A DNA stretch of 32,817 nt from an uncultured beta proteobacterium (GTDB taxonomy: Bacteria; Pseudomonadota; Gammaproteobacteria; Burkholderiales; Burkholderiaceae_C): NCBI GenBank assembly GCA_903853895.1, contig CAINUX010000176.1:1-32817 (forward strand), read 5' to 3'. The translations under genes and the position numbers were made by a program. A model generated the notes under the pieces. It saw only the letters and a list, made by a program, of their open reading frames with translations. It ran no database searches and was not told the origin of the DNA. Within the stretch, counting starts at the first letter, position 1, and each line of letters begins with the position of its first letter. Positions 22,583 through 31,571 of this stretch are shown piece after piece.

Positions 22583-25483
22583 ATGAAGCCGCCAAGGTTC
22601 CTGATCTGGCTGCTGTGCGTCTTTTCGCTGGCGGGCGCGCTGGCTGCCGAACCTGCAACGTCCCTGACCCAATACAAGGTTGATACCTGGCAGACGGAGC
22701 AGGGACTCCCCTTGAACACCGTGCAGTCGCTGTTTCAGACCCGCGACGGCTACCTCTGGGTGGGCACCGCAGGGGGACTTTCGCGCTTCGACGGGGTCCG
22801 CTTCACCACCTTCGACTCGGCCCAAGCTCCGGAAATGGCCTCCCAGCCCATTTTTGGTTTCATGGAAGATGCGCAGGGCAACCTCTGGATAGGCAACACC
22901 AAAGGCGCATCCATTTATCGCAATGGCGTGTTTCAGGTGGCCATCACCCCCGAGGTGACCGCCAGCCGGCGTGTCTGGGCCTTTGCACAGGCACCCGATG
23001 GTGCCGTATGGGCGGCCACCGAAAACGGTTTGGTGCGTTGGGACAAAGGCGTCACCAAGCTCTACCAACAGGCTGATGGCTTGCCGACGAACCGCTTGCG
23101 CTCGCTGGTTTTTGACCGGGAAGGCATTCTGTGGATTGGCACCTCGGGCGGGGGGCTCGTTTCTTTCTCAGCAGGTCAATTCAAGACCCTGAATCCGGCG
23201 AATGGGTTCCCCCATCTGGAGGTCCGCTCCGTACTTGCCGACCCAAAGGGCGGGGTCTGGGCGGCAACGGCGGGTGGTGGTCTGGCCCACATCGATCAGG
23301 GGGTCATCAAAACCTATACCGTCGCAGACGGGCTTCCCACCGACCAGCTCACGATGCTCGCACGCGACGCGCAAGGCGCACTGTGGATCGGCACCTGGGG
23401 CGCCGGTGTCAGCCGATTCAGCGATGGCCGCTTCACGTCGATATCGACTCCCGGCGGCCTCGCCGGAGAGCATATCTGGTCCTTGCAGGTTGACCGCGAG
23501 GGCAGTGTCTGGATTGGCACTTGGGTGGGCGGTCTGAACCGGCTGCGCAACCGGCCATTCACCGTTTTCGGTACGCCCGAGGGGCTGTCCAGCGACAACA
23601 CGCGTTCTGTGCTGCACGCGCGCAACGGCGTCACATGGGTCGGCACGGCAGGCGCAGGGCTCAACCGCATCGCTGGGGATCAGACAACGAGCCTGCGAAA
23701 GAAAGATGGGTTGCCCGCTGACGAAGTCTCAAGCCTGATGGAAGATCGTGAAGCGTCGCTCTGGATTGGCACCTACACGGCGGGCGTCGCCCGGCTGCGC
23801 AAGGGAAAAATAGACACCTTTGGAATGGCCCAAGGACTGCCCCATGCGGAGATTCGCGTGCTTTACCAGGATAGCAAGGGCGTTGTATGGGCCGGAACCC
23901 GCGCCGGGTTGGCCCGATTCAACGGGCGGGCATTTGACGCGGTGCGCGAGTCCGGCGCCCCGCTGGAAGGGGTGTCCAACATCCTGGAAGACCGCAGCGG
24001 GACCCTCTGGTTTGGAACACCGGGTCAAGGGCTGTATCGATTGCAGGATGGCGTGTTCAGCACGCTGACCACTGCCGATGGATTGGTGTCGAACTGGATC
24101 ATGGCACTGTATGAAGATAACGCCTCCAACCTGTGGATTGGCACCAGCGGGCAGGGGTTGAACCGCCTGCGAGATGGCCGACTGGCTGCCATTCGCCCCA
24201 CCGATGGGCTGTGGGACGGAAGCGCGCTGACCATCCTGGAAGACCGCACCGGCCATTTCTGGATGACCTGCAACCGCGGGTTCTACCGGGTGTCGCGCGC
24301 TGAGCTAGATGCGTTTGCTGAAAAACGCATAACCAAGGTCCATTCGACAGGCTATGGCCCGGGTGATGCGCTGCGCAGTACATCCTTTTCCGGCGGGCTC
24401 CAGCCGGCAGGGGGGATTGATGCACGTGGCCACATCTGGCTACCGTCAACCAATGGACTGGTGATTGTTGACCCCTTGCACCTACCGGGCTCTGGCAAAC
24501 CGCCGGCCGTCATTCTTGAAACCGTGCGCGTGGACGGCGTGGACAAGGCCAACGACGCGGAAGTCATCCTTCCGCCAGGCTCGGTTCCTTTGTCCATCCG
24601 TTATACCGCCATGACTTTGCTGAACGCTGATCGAACCCAGTTCCGCTACCAACTGGATGGCATCACGCGTGACTGGATGGATGCAGGGCGCAGCCGGGAA
24701 TCTTCTTTCCCTGCCTTGCCCCATGGTACCTACCGCTTTCGGGTGGCGGCGTCCATCGACGGACAGCACTGGAGCGAAGCCGACCACGCGCTGCCCATCG
24801 TCGTGCAGCCCTATTTCTACCAAACGGCGTGGTTCACGTTGTTGGCACTCTTGGTGACCTTGGGGGCCATCGTCGCACTGTTCCGGTTGCGCACACACAG
24901 TCTGAGGGCCAGACATGCAGAGATGGAGCGACTGGTGAAACAGAGGACTGAGGAGCTACGGCTGGCGAACGAACACCTGTCGCGCATCTCGTTCATCGAT
25001 GCCCTGACCGGACTGGCGAACCGCCGTCGGCTCGACGAGGCACTGGAACACGAATGGCGTCGCGCCTGCCGGTCCCACACTTCCCTCGCGGTGGTGATAG
25101 CGGACATTGACCATTTCAAGCAATACAACGACACCTTGGGGCATCCGCAAGGAGACCGGTGTTTGGTCGCTGTAGCAGAGGTCTTCTTGCAGTCATTGGG
25201 TCGTGCCGGCGACCTGGCGGCACGGTACGGCGGGGAAGAGTTCGTGGTTCTGATGCCTGGCGCGGACCATGCCGCCGCGACGGCCTTTGCCGAAAGCCTG
25301 CGCGCAGCCTGCGAGGCGCGCGCCATTGCGCACCCCGCGTCTTCCGCAGGCGCGGTAGTGACCATTAGTTTGGGGGTGGCATCCTGCATTGCTTTTGAAG
25401 ATATGTCACCGTCATACCTATTTGCAGAAGCCGATGCAGCGCTGTACCGGGCGAAACAGGCGGGTCGAAACCGGGTTTGCTAA
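22583..25483 (+). CDS. Beta-propeller/Y_Y_Y membrane receptor with GGDEF diguanylate cyclase output
   Basis: This 966-residue protein should sense a periplasmic signal and make cyclic di-GMP. A signal peptide (about 1-22) is followed by two-component-regulator propeller repeats (about 30-630; recurrent LWIGT/VWAAT with GLP-N/D turns), a Y_Y_Y domain (about 660-740), one membrane helix (about 746-768), a short coiled coil and a GGDEF domain (about 805-966). The active site is GGEEF (883-887), with metal-binding DIDHFKQYND at 841. The inhibitory site RxxD is present as Arg874-Asp877, five residues before GGEEF, so product feedback is expected. The sensory architecture is like that of hybrid kinases for polysaccharide sensing. 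It lies 23 bases after the CnoX-like gene and may be co-transcribed with it. Confidence 0.93.
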   Translation: MKPPRFLIWLLCVFSLAGALAAEPATSLTQYKVDTWQTEQGLPLNTVQSLFQTRDGYLWVGTAGGLSRFDGVRFTTFDSAQAPEMASQPIFGFMEDAQGNLWIGNTKGASIYRNGVFQVAITPEVTASRRVWAFAQAPDGAVWAATENGLVRWDKGVTKLYQQADGLPTNRLRSLVFDREGILWIGTSGGGLVSFSAGQFKTLNPANGFPHLEVRSVLADPKGGVWAATAGGGLAHIDQGVIKTYTVADGLPTDQLTMLARDAQGALWIGTWGAGVSRFSDGRFTSISTPGGLAGEHIWSLQVDREGSVWIGTWVGGLNRLRNRPFTVFGTPEGLSSDNTRSVLHARNGVTWVGTAGAGLNRIAGDQTTSLRKKDGLPADEVSSLMEDREASLWIGTYTAGVARLRKGKIDTFGMAQGLPHAEIRVLYQDSKGVVWAGTRAGLARFNGRAFDAVRESGAPLEGVSNILEDRSGTLWFGTPGQGLYRLQDGVFSTLTTADGLVSNWIMALYEDNASNLWIGTSGQGLNRLRDGRLAAIRPTDGLWDGSALTILEDRTGHFWMTCNRGFYRVSRAELDAFAEKRITKVHSTGYGPGDALRSTSFSGGLQPAGGIDARGHIWLPSTNGLVIVDPLHLPGSGKPPAVILETVRVDGVDKANDAEVILPPGSVPLSIRYTAMTLLNADRTQFRYQLDGITRDWMDAGRSRESSFPALPHGTYRFRVAASIDGQHWSEADHALPIVVQPYFYQTAWFTLLALLVTLGAIVALFRLRTHSLRARHAEMERLVKQRTEELRLANEHLSRISFIDALTGLANRRRLDEALEHEWRRACRSHTSLAVVIADIDHFKQYNDTLGHPQGDRCLVAVAEVFLQSLGRAGDLAARYGGEEFVVLMPGADHAAATAFAESLRAACEARAIAHPASSAGAVVTISLGVASCIAFEDMSPSYLFAEADAALYRAKQAGRNRVC

Positions 25484-25648
25484 GGGTTTGACGCACCATG
25501 CGCATTTGGCGGAAGAAAAATTTCCGCACCGCCCTCAAGCAAACATTCCACCTATGCCGCTATCACTGGTGTCCGCAAACCGGCGCAACATGCCAGCGCG
25601 GGTTCGCGAAGTGATGGATTGACTGCGCCGGGTAATGGGCGATTATGT

Positions 25649-26524
25649 TCAACCGATGGAACCACGGACGAACCTAACCTGATTGGCTGCAGCCAATACG
25701 CTGCGAATGGCGCGCACTACCAGGTCCGGACGGTCGCGGTGGATGTGGTGGCCACTGCGCTCACAGACCTTGATGCGACCTTTGGCCGACATGCCTGCCA
25801 TGCTGCTTTGCCCGTCTGCCCAAGCACGTGCAACGCGACGCGACCAGTGAAACACTGGGCGGTGGTGGGTGAGCACTCTCAACGGAACATTGGGAAATTC
25901 TCCAGTCGAACGCGCTTGTTGCGTTGTGGTTGGCGCGGCCTCCAGTTCGCCGCGAATTGCCGATCTTCCCCACATGAATAGCGCCAGTGGTGGTTCATAG
26001 AGCAGCCGCGACAAGCCCAGCGTCTTACATCTCTGAACAAAATTCGCCTCCCTGGCATCGACTAGCACCACACCGGCGACTTCTTGCGGATAGGTCCGGG
26101 CAAACAGTTTGACGATGGTGCCCCCCAGCGAATGCCCCACCAGAATGTAGGGCGAGGGTATGTTCTCAGCATGCAGCATCGCCCGCAGTTCTTCAACGAT
26201 TTGCGCTCCATCGCGTGCTAGGTCTGACGCGTCACTTTGACCATACCCCGCGCGGTCGTAGGCCACGACACGTGAATTGGCACGCAATTCATTGAAGACA
26301 GGTGCCCAAACCTCTTTGCCATTGCCCAGGCCGGACTCGAAAACCACGGTGTGTTTCCCTTCTCCCGCCGTGACGTAAGAACGAACGCCAAACCGTGTGT
26401 GGCTGAGACGGACAGCGGGAAGACTGTCTATCTCTTCCTGAAAGACACGCTCCTTATCAGTCCGCAATACTCTGTGCAGTAATGCGGGCAGCCATTGCCG
26501 CATGCCATTTTCCAGCAGTGCCAT
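25649..26524 (-). CDS. Alpha/beta hydrolase
   Basis: This 291-residue protein has the alpha/beta hydrolase fold. An oxyanion-region segment VVFESGLGNGKEVWAPV precedes AYDRAGYGQSD, the nucleophile elbow GHSLGG and, near the C-terminus, the catalytic-His segment CERSGHHIHRDRP. The substrate is unknown; the family includes esterases, lactonases and haloperoxidase-like enzymes. The ATG at 26524 was chosen; an in-frame TTG at 26626 adds sequence without family character, and the ATG at 26503 is also possible. No strong Shine-Dalgarno is seen. The gene is more A/T-rich than most neighbours. It is convergent with the GGDEF gene, with a 165-base gap holding only a short GCGGAA/TTCCGC hairpin (25509-25527). 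Confidence 0.83.
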   Translation of the reverse strand: MALLENGMRQWLPALLHRVLRTDKERVFQEEIDSLPAVRLSHTRFGVRSYVTAGEGKHTVVFESGLGNGKEVWAPVFNELRANSRVVAYDRAGYGQSDASDLARDGAQIVEELRAMLHAENIPSPYILVGHSLGGTIVKLFARTYPQEVAGVVLVDAREANFVQRCKTLGLSRLLYEPPLALFMWGRSAIRGELEAAPTTTQQARSTGEFPNVPLRVLTHHRPVFHWSRRVARAWADGQSSMAGMSAKGRIKVCERSGHHIHRDRPDLVVRAIRSVLAAANQVRFVRGSIG

Positions 26525-26712
26525 TATTTGAAACCCATTTCCCAACGATTGCCAAGTGTTCGACCGTTCTGTAGGTCGTAACTCTAAGTCAGGAACTGGA
26601 TGTTTCAGCGCGTGGCTAAGGCACAAATGCGTAACAAACTGTGGCCTCTGTTACTGTTTTGCGCGAACGCAGAAGGAAGGTGCAACTCGCGGGGCGAGCG
26701 TCGTTTGCCGTG

Positions 26713-27120
26713 CTAGGCGACCAGACTCTGCTGTCCGCTTGGAGAGACCAATTCAAAAGATGAGCGTACCAGCGGAACCGGGCTGTGCTCTGTTGCCAAC
26801 ACGCGCTGTGCATTGAGGCTGCTGATGGGGATGGTCGCATCCTGAGGAATACCGCCTGAAAGCTGCAACGCCAGGTACCGACCGCAGCACACCCGCAGGA
26901 ATGAGGCGAAGTTATCCACTTCCCCACGCTCCTGCACCAGTTCGTCATACAGCTTGGTACACAGCTGGGGCACCCGCATCCCATCTCGGCTGGCGATGTC
27001 CGCCAGCACGTTCCAGAACAGGTTCTCCAGCCGTATGCTGGTCGCCACCCCATGCAGGCGCACAGAGCGCACACGGCAATCGTACAGGTGGGGATCGGCG
27101 CTGATAAAGACCTGGCACAT
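26713..27120 (-). CDS. Ribbon-helix-helix domain protein (RHH_4-like)
   Basis: This 135-residue protein has an RHH_4-type core: RSVRLHGVATSIRLENLFW, VLADIASRDGMRVPQLCTKL and the ending NFASFLRVCCGRYLALQL. Ribbon-helix-helix proteins bind DNA as dimers through an N-terminal beta strand, so this may be a small regulator, but targets of this subfamily are not known to me. No toxin partner is adjacent, so a toxin-antitoxin role is not supported. The start ATG 27120 has a good AGGAGAG Shine-Dalgarno 7 bases upstream. The 188 bases between this gene and the alpha/beta hydrolase gene show no convincing gene. Confidence 0.8.
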   Translation of the reverse strand: MCQVFISADPHLYDCRVRSVRLHGVATSIRLENLFWNVLADIASRDGMRVPQLCTKLYDELVQERGEVDNFASFLRVCCGRYLALQLSGGIPQDATIPISSLNAQRVLATEHSPVPLVRSSFELVSPSGQQSLVA

Positions 27121-27149
27121 GGTGACTCTCCTGCTACGCGTTCACGGGC

Positions 27150-27173
27150 CCGCCATCATGCAGCGCATGGCGG
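27150..27173 (-). terminator. Hairpin downstream of the DJ-1/PfpI gene
   Basis: CCGCCAT (27150) and ATGGCGG (27167) form a perfect 7-bp stem directly after the stop of the DJ-1/PfpI gene. No T-run follows, so terminator function is uncertain. Confidence 0.35.
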
Positions 27174-27180
27174 CTAGGCG

Positions 27181-27762
27181 TCAATGCGTGATTTTGGTGC
27201 CCAAAACTACAAGGAATTGCGAGATCCAAGCCGGGTGCGCAGGCCATGCCGGTGCGGTCACCAAGTTGCCATCGGTATGGGCGGCATCAATCGCAATATC
27301 GGCATAGGTGCCACCGGCGCGCTCCACTTCCACGCGACAGGCCGGGTACGCGGAACAAGTGCGCCCTTTGAGTACATCGGCACCAGCCAGCAATTGCGCG
27401 GCGTGGCAGATGGCTGCCACGGGTTTTTTGGTATCAAAGAAGTGTTTGACCATGGTCACCACTGCAGGGTAGGTGCGCAGGTACTCCGGGCCACGCCCCC
27501 CGGGCAACAGCAAGGCGTCATAACTTTCCGCCTTGATGTCCGCAAAGGTGGCGTTCAGCGCAAAGTTGTGGCCGGGTTTTTCGCTATAGGTTTGCGCGCC
27601 TTCAAAATCGTGGATGGCGGTCTTGATCGCGTCACCAGCTTTTTTGTCCGGGCAAACGGCGTGTACCGTATGGCCAACAGCCAGCAGTGCCTGAAAGGGC
27701 ACCATGGTTTCGTAGTCCTCACAGTAGTCACCACAAATCATCAGAATCTTTTTGGCTGCCAT
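27181..27762 (-). CDS. DJ-1/PfpI family protein
   Basis: This 193-residue protein belongs to the DJ-1/PfpI superfamily (class-I glutamine-amidotransferase-like fold). Visible are KILMICGDYCEDYETMVPFQ with the conserved Glu region, YDALLLPGGRGPEYLRT, and the nucleophile elbow AAICHAAQLL with the reactive cysteine followed by His. Members include proteases, glyoxalase/deglycase-like enzymes and stress proteins, and sequence alone does not separate them. ATG 27762 has a strong AGAGGAGA Shine-Dalgarno, so a longer frame starting at 27855 is not needed. It lies downstream of ackA with a 177-base gap. Confidence 0.88.
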   Translation of the reverse strand: MAAKKILMICGDYCEDYETMVPFQALLAVGHTVHAVCPDKKAGDAIKTAIHDFEGAQTYSEKPGHNFALNATFADIKAESYDALLLPGGRGPEYLRTYPAVVTMVKHFFDTKKPVAAICHAAQLLAGADVLKGRTCSAYPACRVEVERAGGTYADIAIDAAHTDGNLVTAPAWPAHPAWISQFLVVLGTKITH

Positions 27763-27887
27763 GTCAGTCTCCTCTGGGTTGATTAAACGAGGAGTCGATT
27801 CTTGAGCGGCTGCAGCGGCTCGTGGTGGTACAGGAGTGTTACATGGTGCAAACACCTAGTGCATGACTCGACGACCTACGAATGCTT

Positions 27888-27906
27888 CAATTTTGATAGC
27901 AATTAA
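27888..27906. repeat. Fragment of the low-GC dispersed repeat (ATAGC end)
   Basis: TTCAATTTTGATAGCAATTA lies in the gap between ackA and the DJ-1 gene and resembles the A/T-rich ATAGC end of the repeat found inside several genes here. Only one end is recognisable. Confidence 0.3.
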
Positions 27907-27939
27907 GACATATCCGCCATGGATAAATGCCAATTCGTC

Positions 27940-29127
27940 CTAAACCGTTTGCGTCAACCGTGCGGCGTCCCGAGCCGCGACGCGGCCCTCGTCGGTGGGT
28001 ACCACCCACACTTCGATGGTGCTGTGGGGCAGGTGCACTGCCATCACTGCGTCACCCACGGCCACCGCGTTGAGGGTTGGGTCAATTTGCACGCCCAGGT
28101 AGCCCAGTTGAGCGCAAACATCGGCGCGCAGTACGGCATCGTGCTCGCCAATGCCGCCACTGAAGGCCAGCACATCCAGACCACCCAGGCAGGCAATCAA
28201 GGCGCCGCTTTCACGAACCACCCGGTGGGTGAACATGGCAATGGCCTTTTGCGCTGCCGGGTTGGATTCGGCCCGCAGTCGACGCATGTCCGCTGAGATG
28301 CCCGACACACCCAACAGGCCGCTTTGCTTGTACAACAGGTTTTGCAGGCGTTTGTGGTCCCAGCCCTGCTCCAGCAGGTAGAGGATGACGCCGGGGTCCA
28401 GCGCGCCGGTGCGCGTGCCCATCATCAGACCGTCCAAGGCCGAAAAGCCCATGGTGGTGGCGCAGCTTTTGCCGTCGCGCGCGGCGCACAGACTGGCACC
28501 ATTGCCCAGGTGGGCCATCAGTACGCGGCCCCGGGCGCGCGGGCTGCGTTCCAGCAGCGTGTCCATGATGAACTGGTAGGACAAACCGTGAAAACCATAA
28601 CGGCGCACTCCCGCGTCAGCCAGCGCCTGGGGCAACGCGAACGCGTAGTCCACTTCGCCTAGCGTGGCGTGGAAAGCCGTGTCAAAACAGGCAACCTGCG
28701 GCAACTCGGGAAAGGCCTGCTGGAAGGCCCGTACGCCTTCCAGGTTATGTGGTTGGTGCAAGGGCGCCAGCGAGTTCAGTTGCGTAAGACGAGCCAGCAC
28801 CTCGGGGGTGACGATGACGCTGGCGGAGAAGTCCGCACCGCCATGCACCACACGGTGTGCAACTGCCTCAATGGCAGGCACGCCGGGCTCGGTAGCCAGT
28901 AGGTTGCGCAGAGCCACCAAAGCGCGTGCGAAGGGGCTGCCATCGCCTGCGCCCAGGGCCTGCTTGTGCGACACACCGTTGAACGACCAGCCCATCTCGG
29001 GCAAACCACCGGGCTCCAGACCCTGGATGTTGCCACTCAGCACACTGGGCAGAGCCAGAGCGCCGTGGCGTGGGTGCAAGGAGAATTTGAGAGTCGATGA
29101 ACCAGCGTTGACTGCGAGTATGGCCAT
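27940..29127 (-). CDS. ackA: Acetate kinase
   Basis: AckA interconverts acetate plus ATP and acetyl phosphate; related kinases also take propionate or butyrate. The 395-residue protein has the ASKHA signature VNAGSSTLKFSL near the N-terminus, AHRVVHGGADFS, ACFDTAFHATL, the LMAHLGNGASLCA phosphate loop (acetate kinase signature 2) and GGIGEHDAVLRADVC. The start ATG 29127 is preceded by GGAA and lies 15 bases after the stop of the hydratase-phosphotransacetylase gene, so the two form an operon: acyl-CoA to acyl phosphate to acid plus ATP, or the reverse. Confidence 0.96.
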   Translation of the reverse strand: MAILAVNAGSSTLKFSLHPRHGALALPSVLSGNIQGLEPGGLPEMGWSFNGVSHKQALGAGDGSPFARALVALRNLLATEPGVPAIEAVAHRVVHGGADFSASVIVTPEVLARLTQLNSLAPLHQPHNLEGVRAFQQAFPELPQVACFDTAFHATLGEVDYAFALPQALADAGVRRYGFHGLSYQFIMDTLLERSPRARGRVLMAHLGNGASLCAARDGKSCATTMGFSALDGLMMGTRTGALDPGVILYLLEQGWDHKRLQNLLYKQSGLLGVSGISADMRRLRAESNPAAQKAIAMFTHRVVRESGALIACLGGLDVLAFSGGIGEHDAVLRADVCAQLGYLGVQIDPTLNAVAVGDAVMAVHLPHSTIEVWVVPTDEGRVAARDAARLTQTV

Positions 29128-29142
29128 GGTAATTTCCAGCCG

Positions 29143-30576
29143 TTACTCTTTGTCTTTCCAGACCTTGCGCGCATGCGTGCGCCGCGCATTGTGGGCGGCC
29201 AGCAGCGCCAGCAGGGCTGACGACACGCGGTTGGTGGGCCCGTCGGCCCGACTGGTCAGCGCGATGGGAATGCGTGCGCCCAGCACCAGACCTGAGCCCG
29301 ATGCGCCCGCCAGGTATTCCAGCTGTTTTGCCAACATGTTGCCGCTTTCCAGATCGGGCACGGCCATGATGTCGGCATTGCCTGCCACCACGGAGTGGAT
29401 GTGTTTGATCTCAGCGGCTTCGCTGGAGATGGCGTTGTCAAAGGCCAGGGGGCCGTCCAGGATACCGCCGGTGATCTGACCGCGGTCTGCCATCTTGCAC
29501 AAGGCTGCCGCATCGATGGTGGAGGGAATGCTGGGGTTGACCGTTTCCACGGCCGACAAAATGGCGACCTTGGGCTCTTTTACACCCATGATGCGGGCAA
29601 AGTCGATGGCGTTTTGAATGATGTCGACCTTCTCCGCCAGCGTGGGATGGATGTTGAGTGCCGCATCGGTAATGAGCAGTGGTTTGCTGTACAGCGGGAT
29701 GTCAAAGCGAAACACATGGGACATGCGCCGCCCAGTGCGTAGGGTTGGGCGCTTGAGCACGGCGAGAATCAGCTCGTCGGTGTGCAGACTGCCCTTCATG
29801 ATGACTTCCACATCACCCTTGGCGGCCATGTCAGCAGCCAGCTCAGCGGCCGCGTGGCTATGCTCTACCGAGTGAATTTCCACGCCGGTCAGGTCGATGC
29901 CACCTTCTGCGGCCAGATGGCGAATGCGCACCTCGGGGCCGATCAGCACCGGGATAATCAGGCCGTAGCGGGCCGAGTCCATGGCGCCGCTGAGCGAGCC
30001 GATGTCACACGGGTGCACCACGGCGCAGCGCACGGCTTCCAGACCATTGCCCAGCGCCAGCAGGTCCTTGAACCGGGCCTCCGGGTCAAACAATTGAATC
30101 TGGGGACGGCTGACCTTGGGCAGGCGCACTTTTTTGGTGGGTGCCAACACGCGGGCTATGCCGTGCAGCACACGCTCACCCTTCTGGTTGACCAATTGGC
30201 AGTCCATTTCAACGGATTTTTTGACGTCGTCCTTGCTGATAACGGTCACCGTGACGGCCAGTGTGTCGCCCACGCGCACTGGTTTGACAAAGTGCAACAC
30301 CTGTTCCAGATAGATGGTGCCCGCACCGGGGAACTGCGTACCCAGCAAAGCCGAGATCAGCGTACCGCCCCACATGCCGTGGGCCACCACGCCGTGCAGC
30401 AAACTGTCCTTGGCGTATTCAGGGTCGAGGTGTGCGGGATTGGTATCGCCGGAGACCGCCGCAAAAGCCTGAATGTCTGCCAGAGTCAGGGTGCGCAACA
30501 TACGCGCACTGCGCCCGACTTTTAACTCGTCGTAGGTTACGTTCTCAACGAATTCTTCACTTGGGATCATGTTCAT
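29143..30576 (-). CDS. MaoC-type enoyl-CoA hydratase fused to phosphate acetyl/acyltransferase
   Basis: This 477-residue bifunctional protein has two domains. Residues about 10-150 are a MaoC/PhaJ-like (R)-enoyl-CoA hydratase hot-dog domain with the hydratase-2 motif FAAVSGDTNPAHLDPEYA, including the catalytic Asp and His. Residues about 165-470 are a phosphate acetyl/butyryltransferase domain: VVHPCDIGSLSGAM, VEVIMKGSLHTDELILAVL, LLITDAALNIHPTL and QITGGILDGPLAFDNAIS. It could channel crotonyl- or hydroxyacyl-CoA chemistry to acyl phosphate, which AckA (15 bases downstream) would convert to acid plus ATP. The start is ATG 30576 with a second ATG at 30570; the Shine-Dalgarno is weak. A CTGC-N3-GCAG palindrome lies 25 bases upstream. 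Confidence 0.93.
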   Translation of the reverse strand: MNMIPSEEFVENVTYDELKVGRSARMLRTLTLADIQAFAAVSGDTNPAHLDPEYAKDSLLHGVVAHGMWGGTLISALLGTQFPGAGTIYLEQVLHFVKPVRVGDTLAVTVTVISKDDVKKSVEMDCQLVNQKGERVLHGIARVLAPTKKVRLPKVSRPQIQLFDPEARFKDLLALGNGLEAVRCAVVHPCDIGSLSGAMDSARYGLIIPVLIGPEVRIRHLAAEGGIDLTGVEIHSVEHSHAAAELAADMAAKGDVEVIMKGSLHTDELILAVLKRPTLRTGRRMSHVFRFDIPLYSKPLLITDAALNIHPTLAEKVDIIQNAIDFARIMGVKEPKVAILSAVETVNPSIPSTIDAAALCKMADRGQITGGILDGPLAFDNAISSEAAEIKHIHSVVAGNADIMAVPDLESGNMLAKQLEYLAGASGSGLVLGARIPIALTSRADGPTNRVSSALLALLAAHNARRTHARKVWKDKE

Positions 30577-30600
30577 GGCAAAAATATCCAGTCAATGGTG

Positions 30601-30615
30601 TGCTGCATTGCAGCA
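30601..30615. promoter_or_regulatory. Perfect 15-bp palindrome upstream of the hydratase-phosphotransacetylase gene
   Basis: TGCTGCATTGCAGCA is symmetric about its central T and is flanked by GGTGT and ACACC arms offset by three bases. Its core CTGCATTGCAG fits the CTGC-N3-4-GCAG motif that I recall for the PHA-responsive repressor PhaR in Paracoccus. It is placed where it could overlap the promoter. It may be a site for PhaR or for another regulator. Confidence 0.4.
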
Positions 30616-30710
30616 ATACACCGATTGTGCCAAACAACACGGGTAAACCCTAGGCAAAAGACTCAAGAAGGTGGGTTTCATCCATCTCAACTTGATTCAA
30701 GTCAAGTATT

Positions 30711-31571
30711 TCAACTGATCATCGCCTCAAGACCGTCCGTCAATTCTTTCAAAGGCGGCATTCCGTCCTCCAGTGGGCACGACGCGTCGCCACCGTGCAA
30801 CGGGGCCCAATCGGGTTTGAGGTTCAAGCGCTTGGCGATGTCAGCGGGATAGCTGGCAGCGGCCTGGTCCTCTGCGGTCTTCAGCACCTCGGTTCGCGCA
30901 CGCCATGCACCCATGTGCACCCAGGCTGCGGGCTCGGAAAACTCGGTTGCAGCCAGCGGAAGGGGAACACTTTGCAGTGCCAGGATGATGGGTTCCGGAA
31001 AATTCCAAATTTTGGCCAGCGCGCCCGACACATCGCCGTAATGGAAACCCAGGGTCTGCTGCTCCAGCGCAGCCCGCCCCATGTCGAGCACATTGAGCTG
31101 TTTGTCGATGGGTGCCATCGCGTCAGGGATGGCGGCATGCATGTGCAACTGACCAATGCCGTGCATCAGGCCCACGGTGAACACCAGGTCGGCATTCACG
31201 CCGTCGCGCCCGGCGAGCCAGCGCGATGCGCAAGCCGTGTACAGGTTGTAGCGCCAGAACTGTTGCAGGTCCATGCCTTTGGTATTGCGAAAGGCCGCCG
31301 TCATGCTGTTGCCCAGCACCAGGTTGCGCACCATCACAAAGCCCAGCATGCGCAGTGCGTCGTCCACGGTGCCAATGGTGCGTGAGAGGTGAAAGTAGGC
31401 CGAGTTGGCCAGGCGCAGCAGCTTGGCACTGAGGGCCGGGTCGGCGGACAGCTGCCGTGAGATGTCGTCGATGGAAACATCCTCATCGCTGAAACTGGCA
31501 ATCAACTGCTGTGCAACTTTGGGAATGGTGGGGAGCTTGTTGGTTTGTTCGAGCAGGCTTTTAAGTTCCAT
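30711..31571 (-). CDS. HDOD domain protein
   Basis: This 286-residue protein has an HDOD domain (about 15-210), a relative of HD phosphohydrolases used in signalling. Visible segments are TNKLPTIPKVAQQLIASFSD, LSADPALSAKLLRLANSAYF and ALRMLGFVMVRNLVLGNSM, followed by a helical C-terminal part. The metal-binding HD pairs of true phosphodiesterases are not evident, as usual for HDOD. The ATG at 31571 has a GGGGAAGA Shine-Dalgarno at good distance, so the longer frames to 31607 or 31778 were not used. It is divergent from the DUF3141 gene and lies 134 bases upstream of the hydratase-phosphotransacetylase gene on the same strand. Confidence 0.88.
   Translation of the reverse strand: MELKSLLEQTNKLPTIPKVAQQLIASFSDEDVSIDDISRQLSADPALSAKLLRLANSAYFHLSRTIGTVDDALRMLGFVMVRNLVLGNSMTAAFRNTKGMDLQQFWRYNLYTACASRWLAGRDGVNADLVFTVGLMHGIGQLHMHAAIPDAMAPIDKQLNVLDMGRAALEQQTLGFHYGDVSGALAKIWNFPEPIILALQSVPLPLAATEFSEPAAWVHMGAWRARTEVLKTAEDQAAASYPADIAKRLNLKPDWAPLHGGDASCPLEDGMPPLKELTDGLEAMIS

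Noticed and set aside
26525..26712. Possible small gene between the alpha/beta hydrolase and RHH genes (including an 86-codon plus-strand frame from 26556)
   Set aside because: No Shine-Dalgarno, composition unlike a protein, and it runs antisense into the RHH gene.
26713..27762. RHH protein and DJ-1 protein as a toxin-antitoxin or phage-defence pair
   Set aside because: They have separate ribosome-binding sites and an intervening hairpin, and neither matches a known toxin family.
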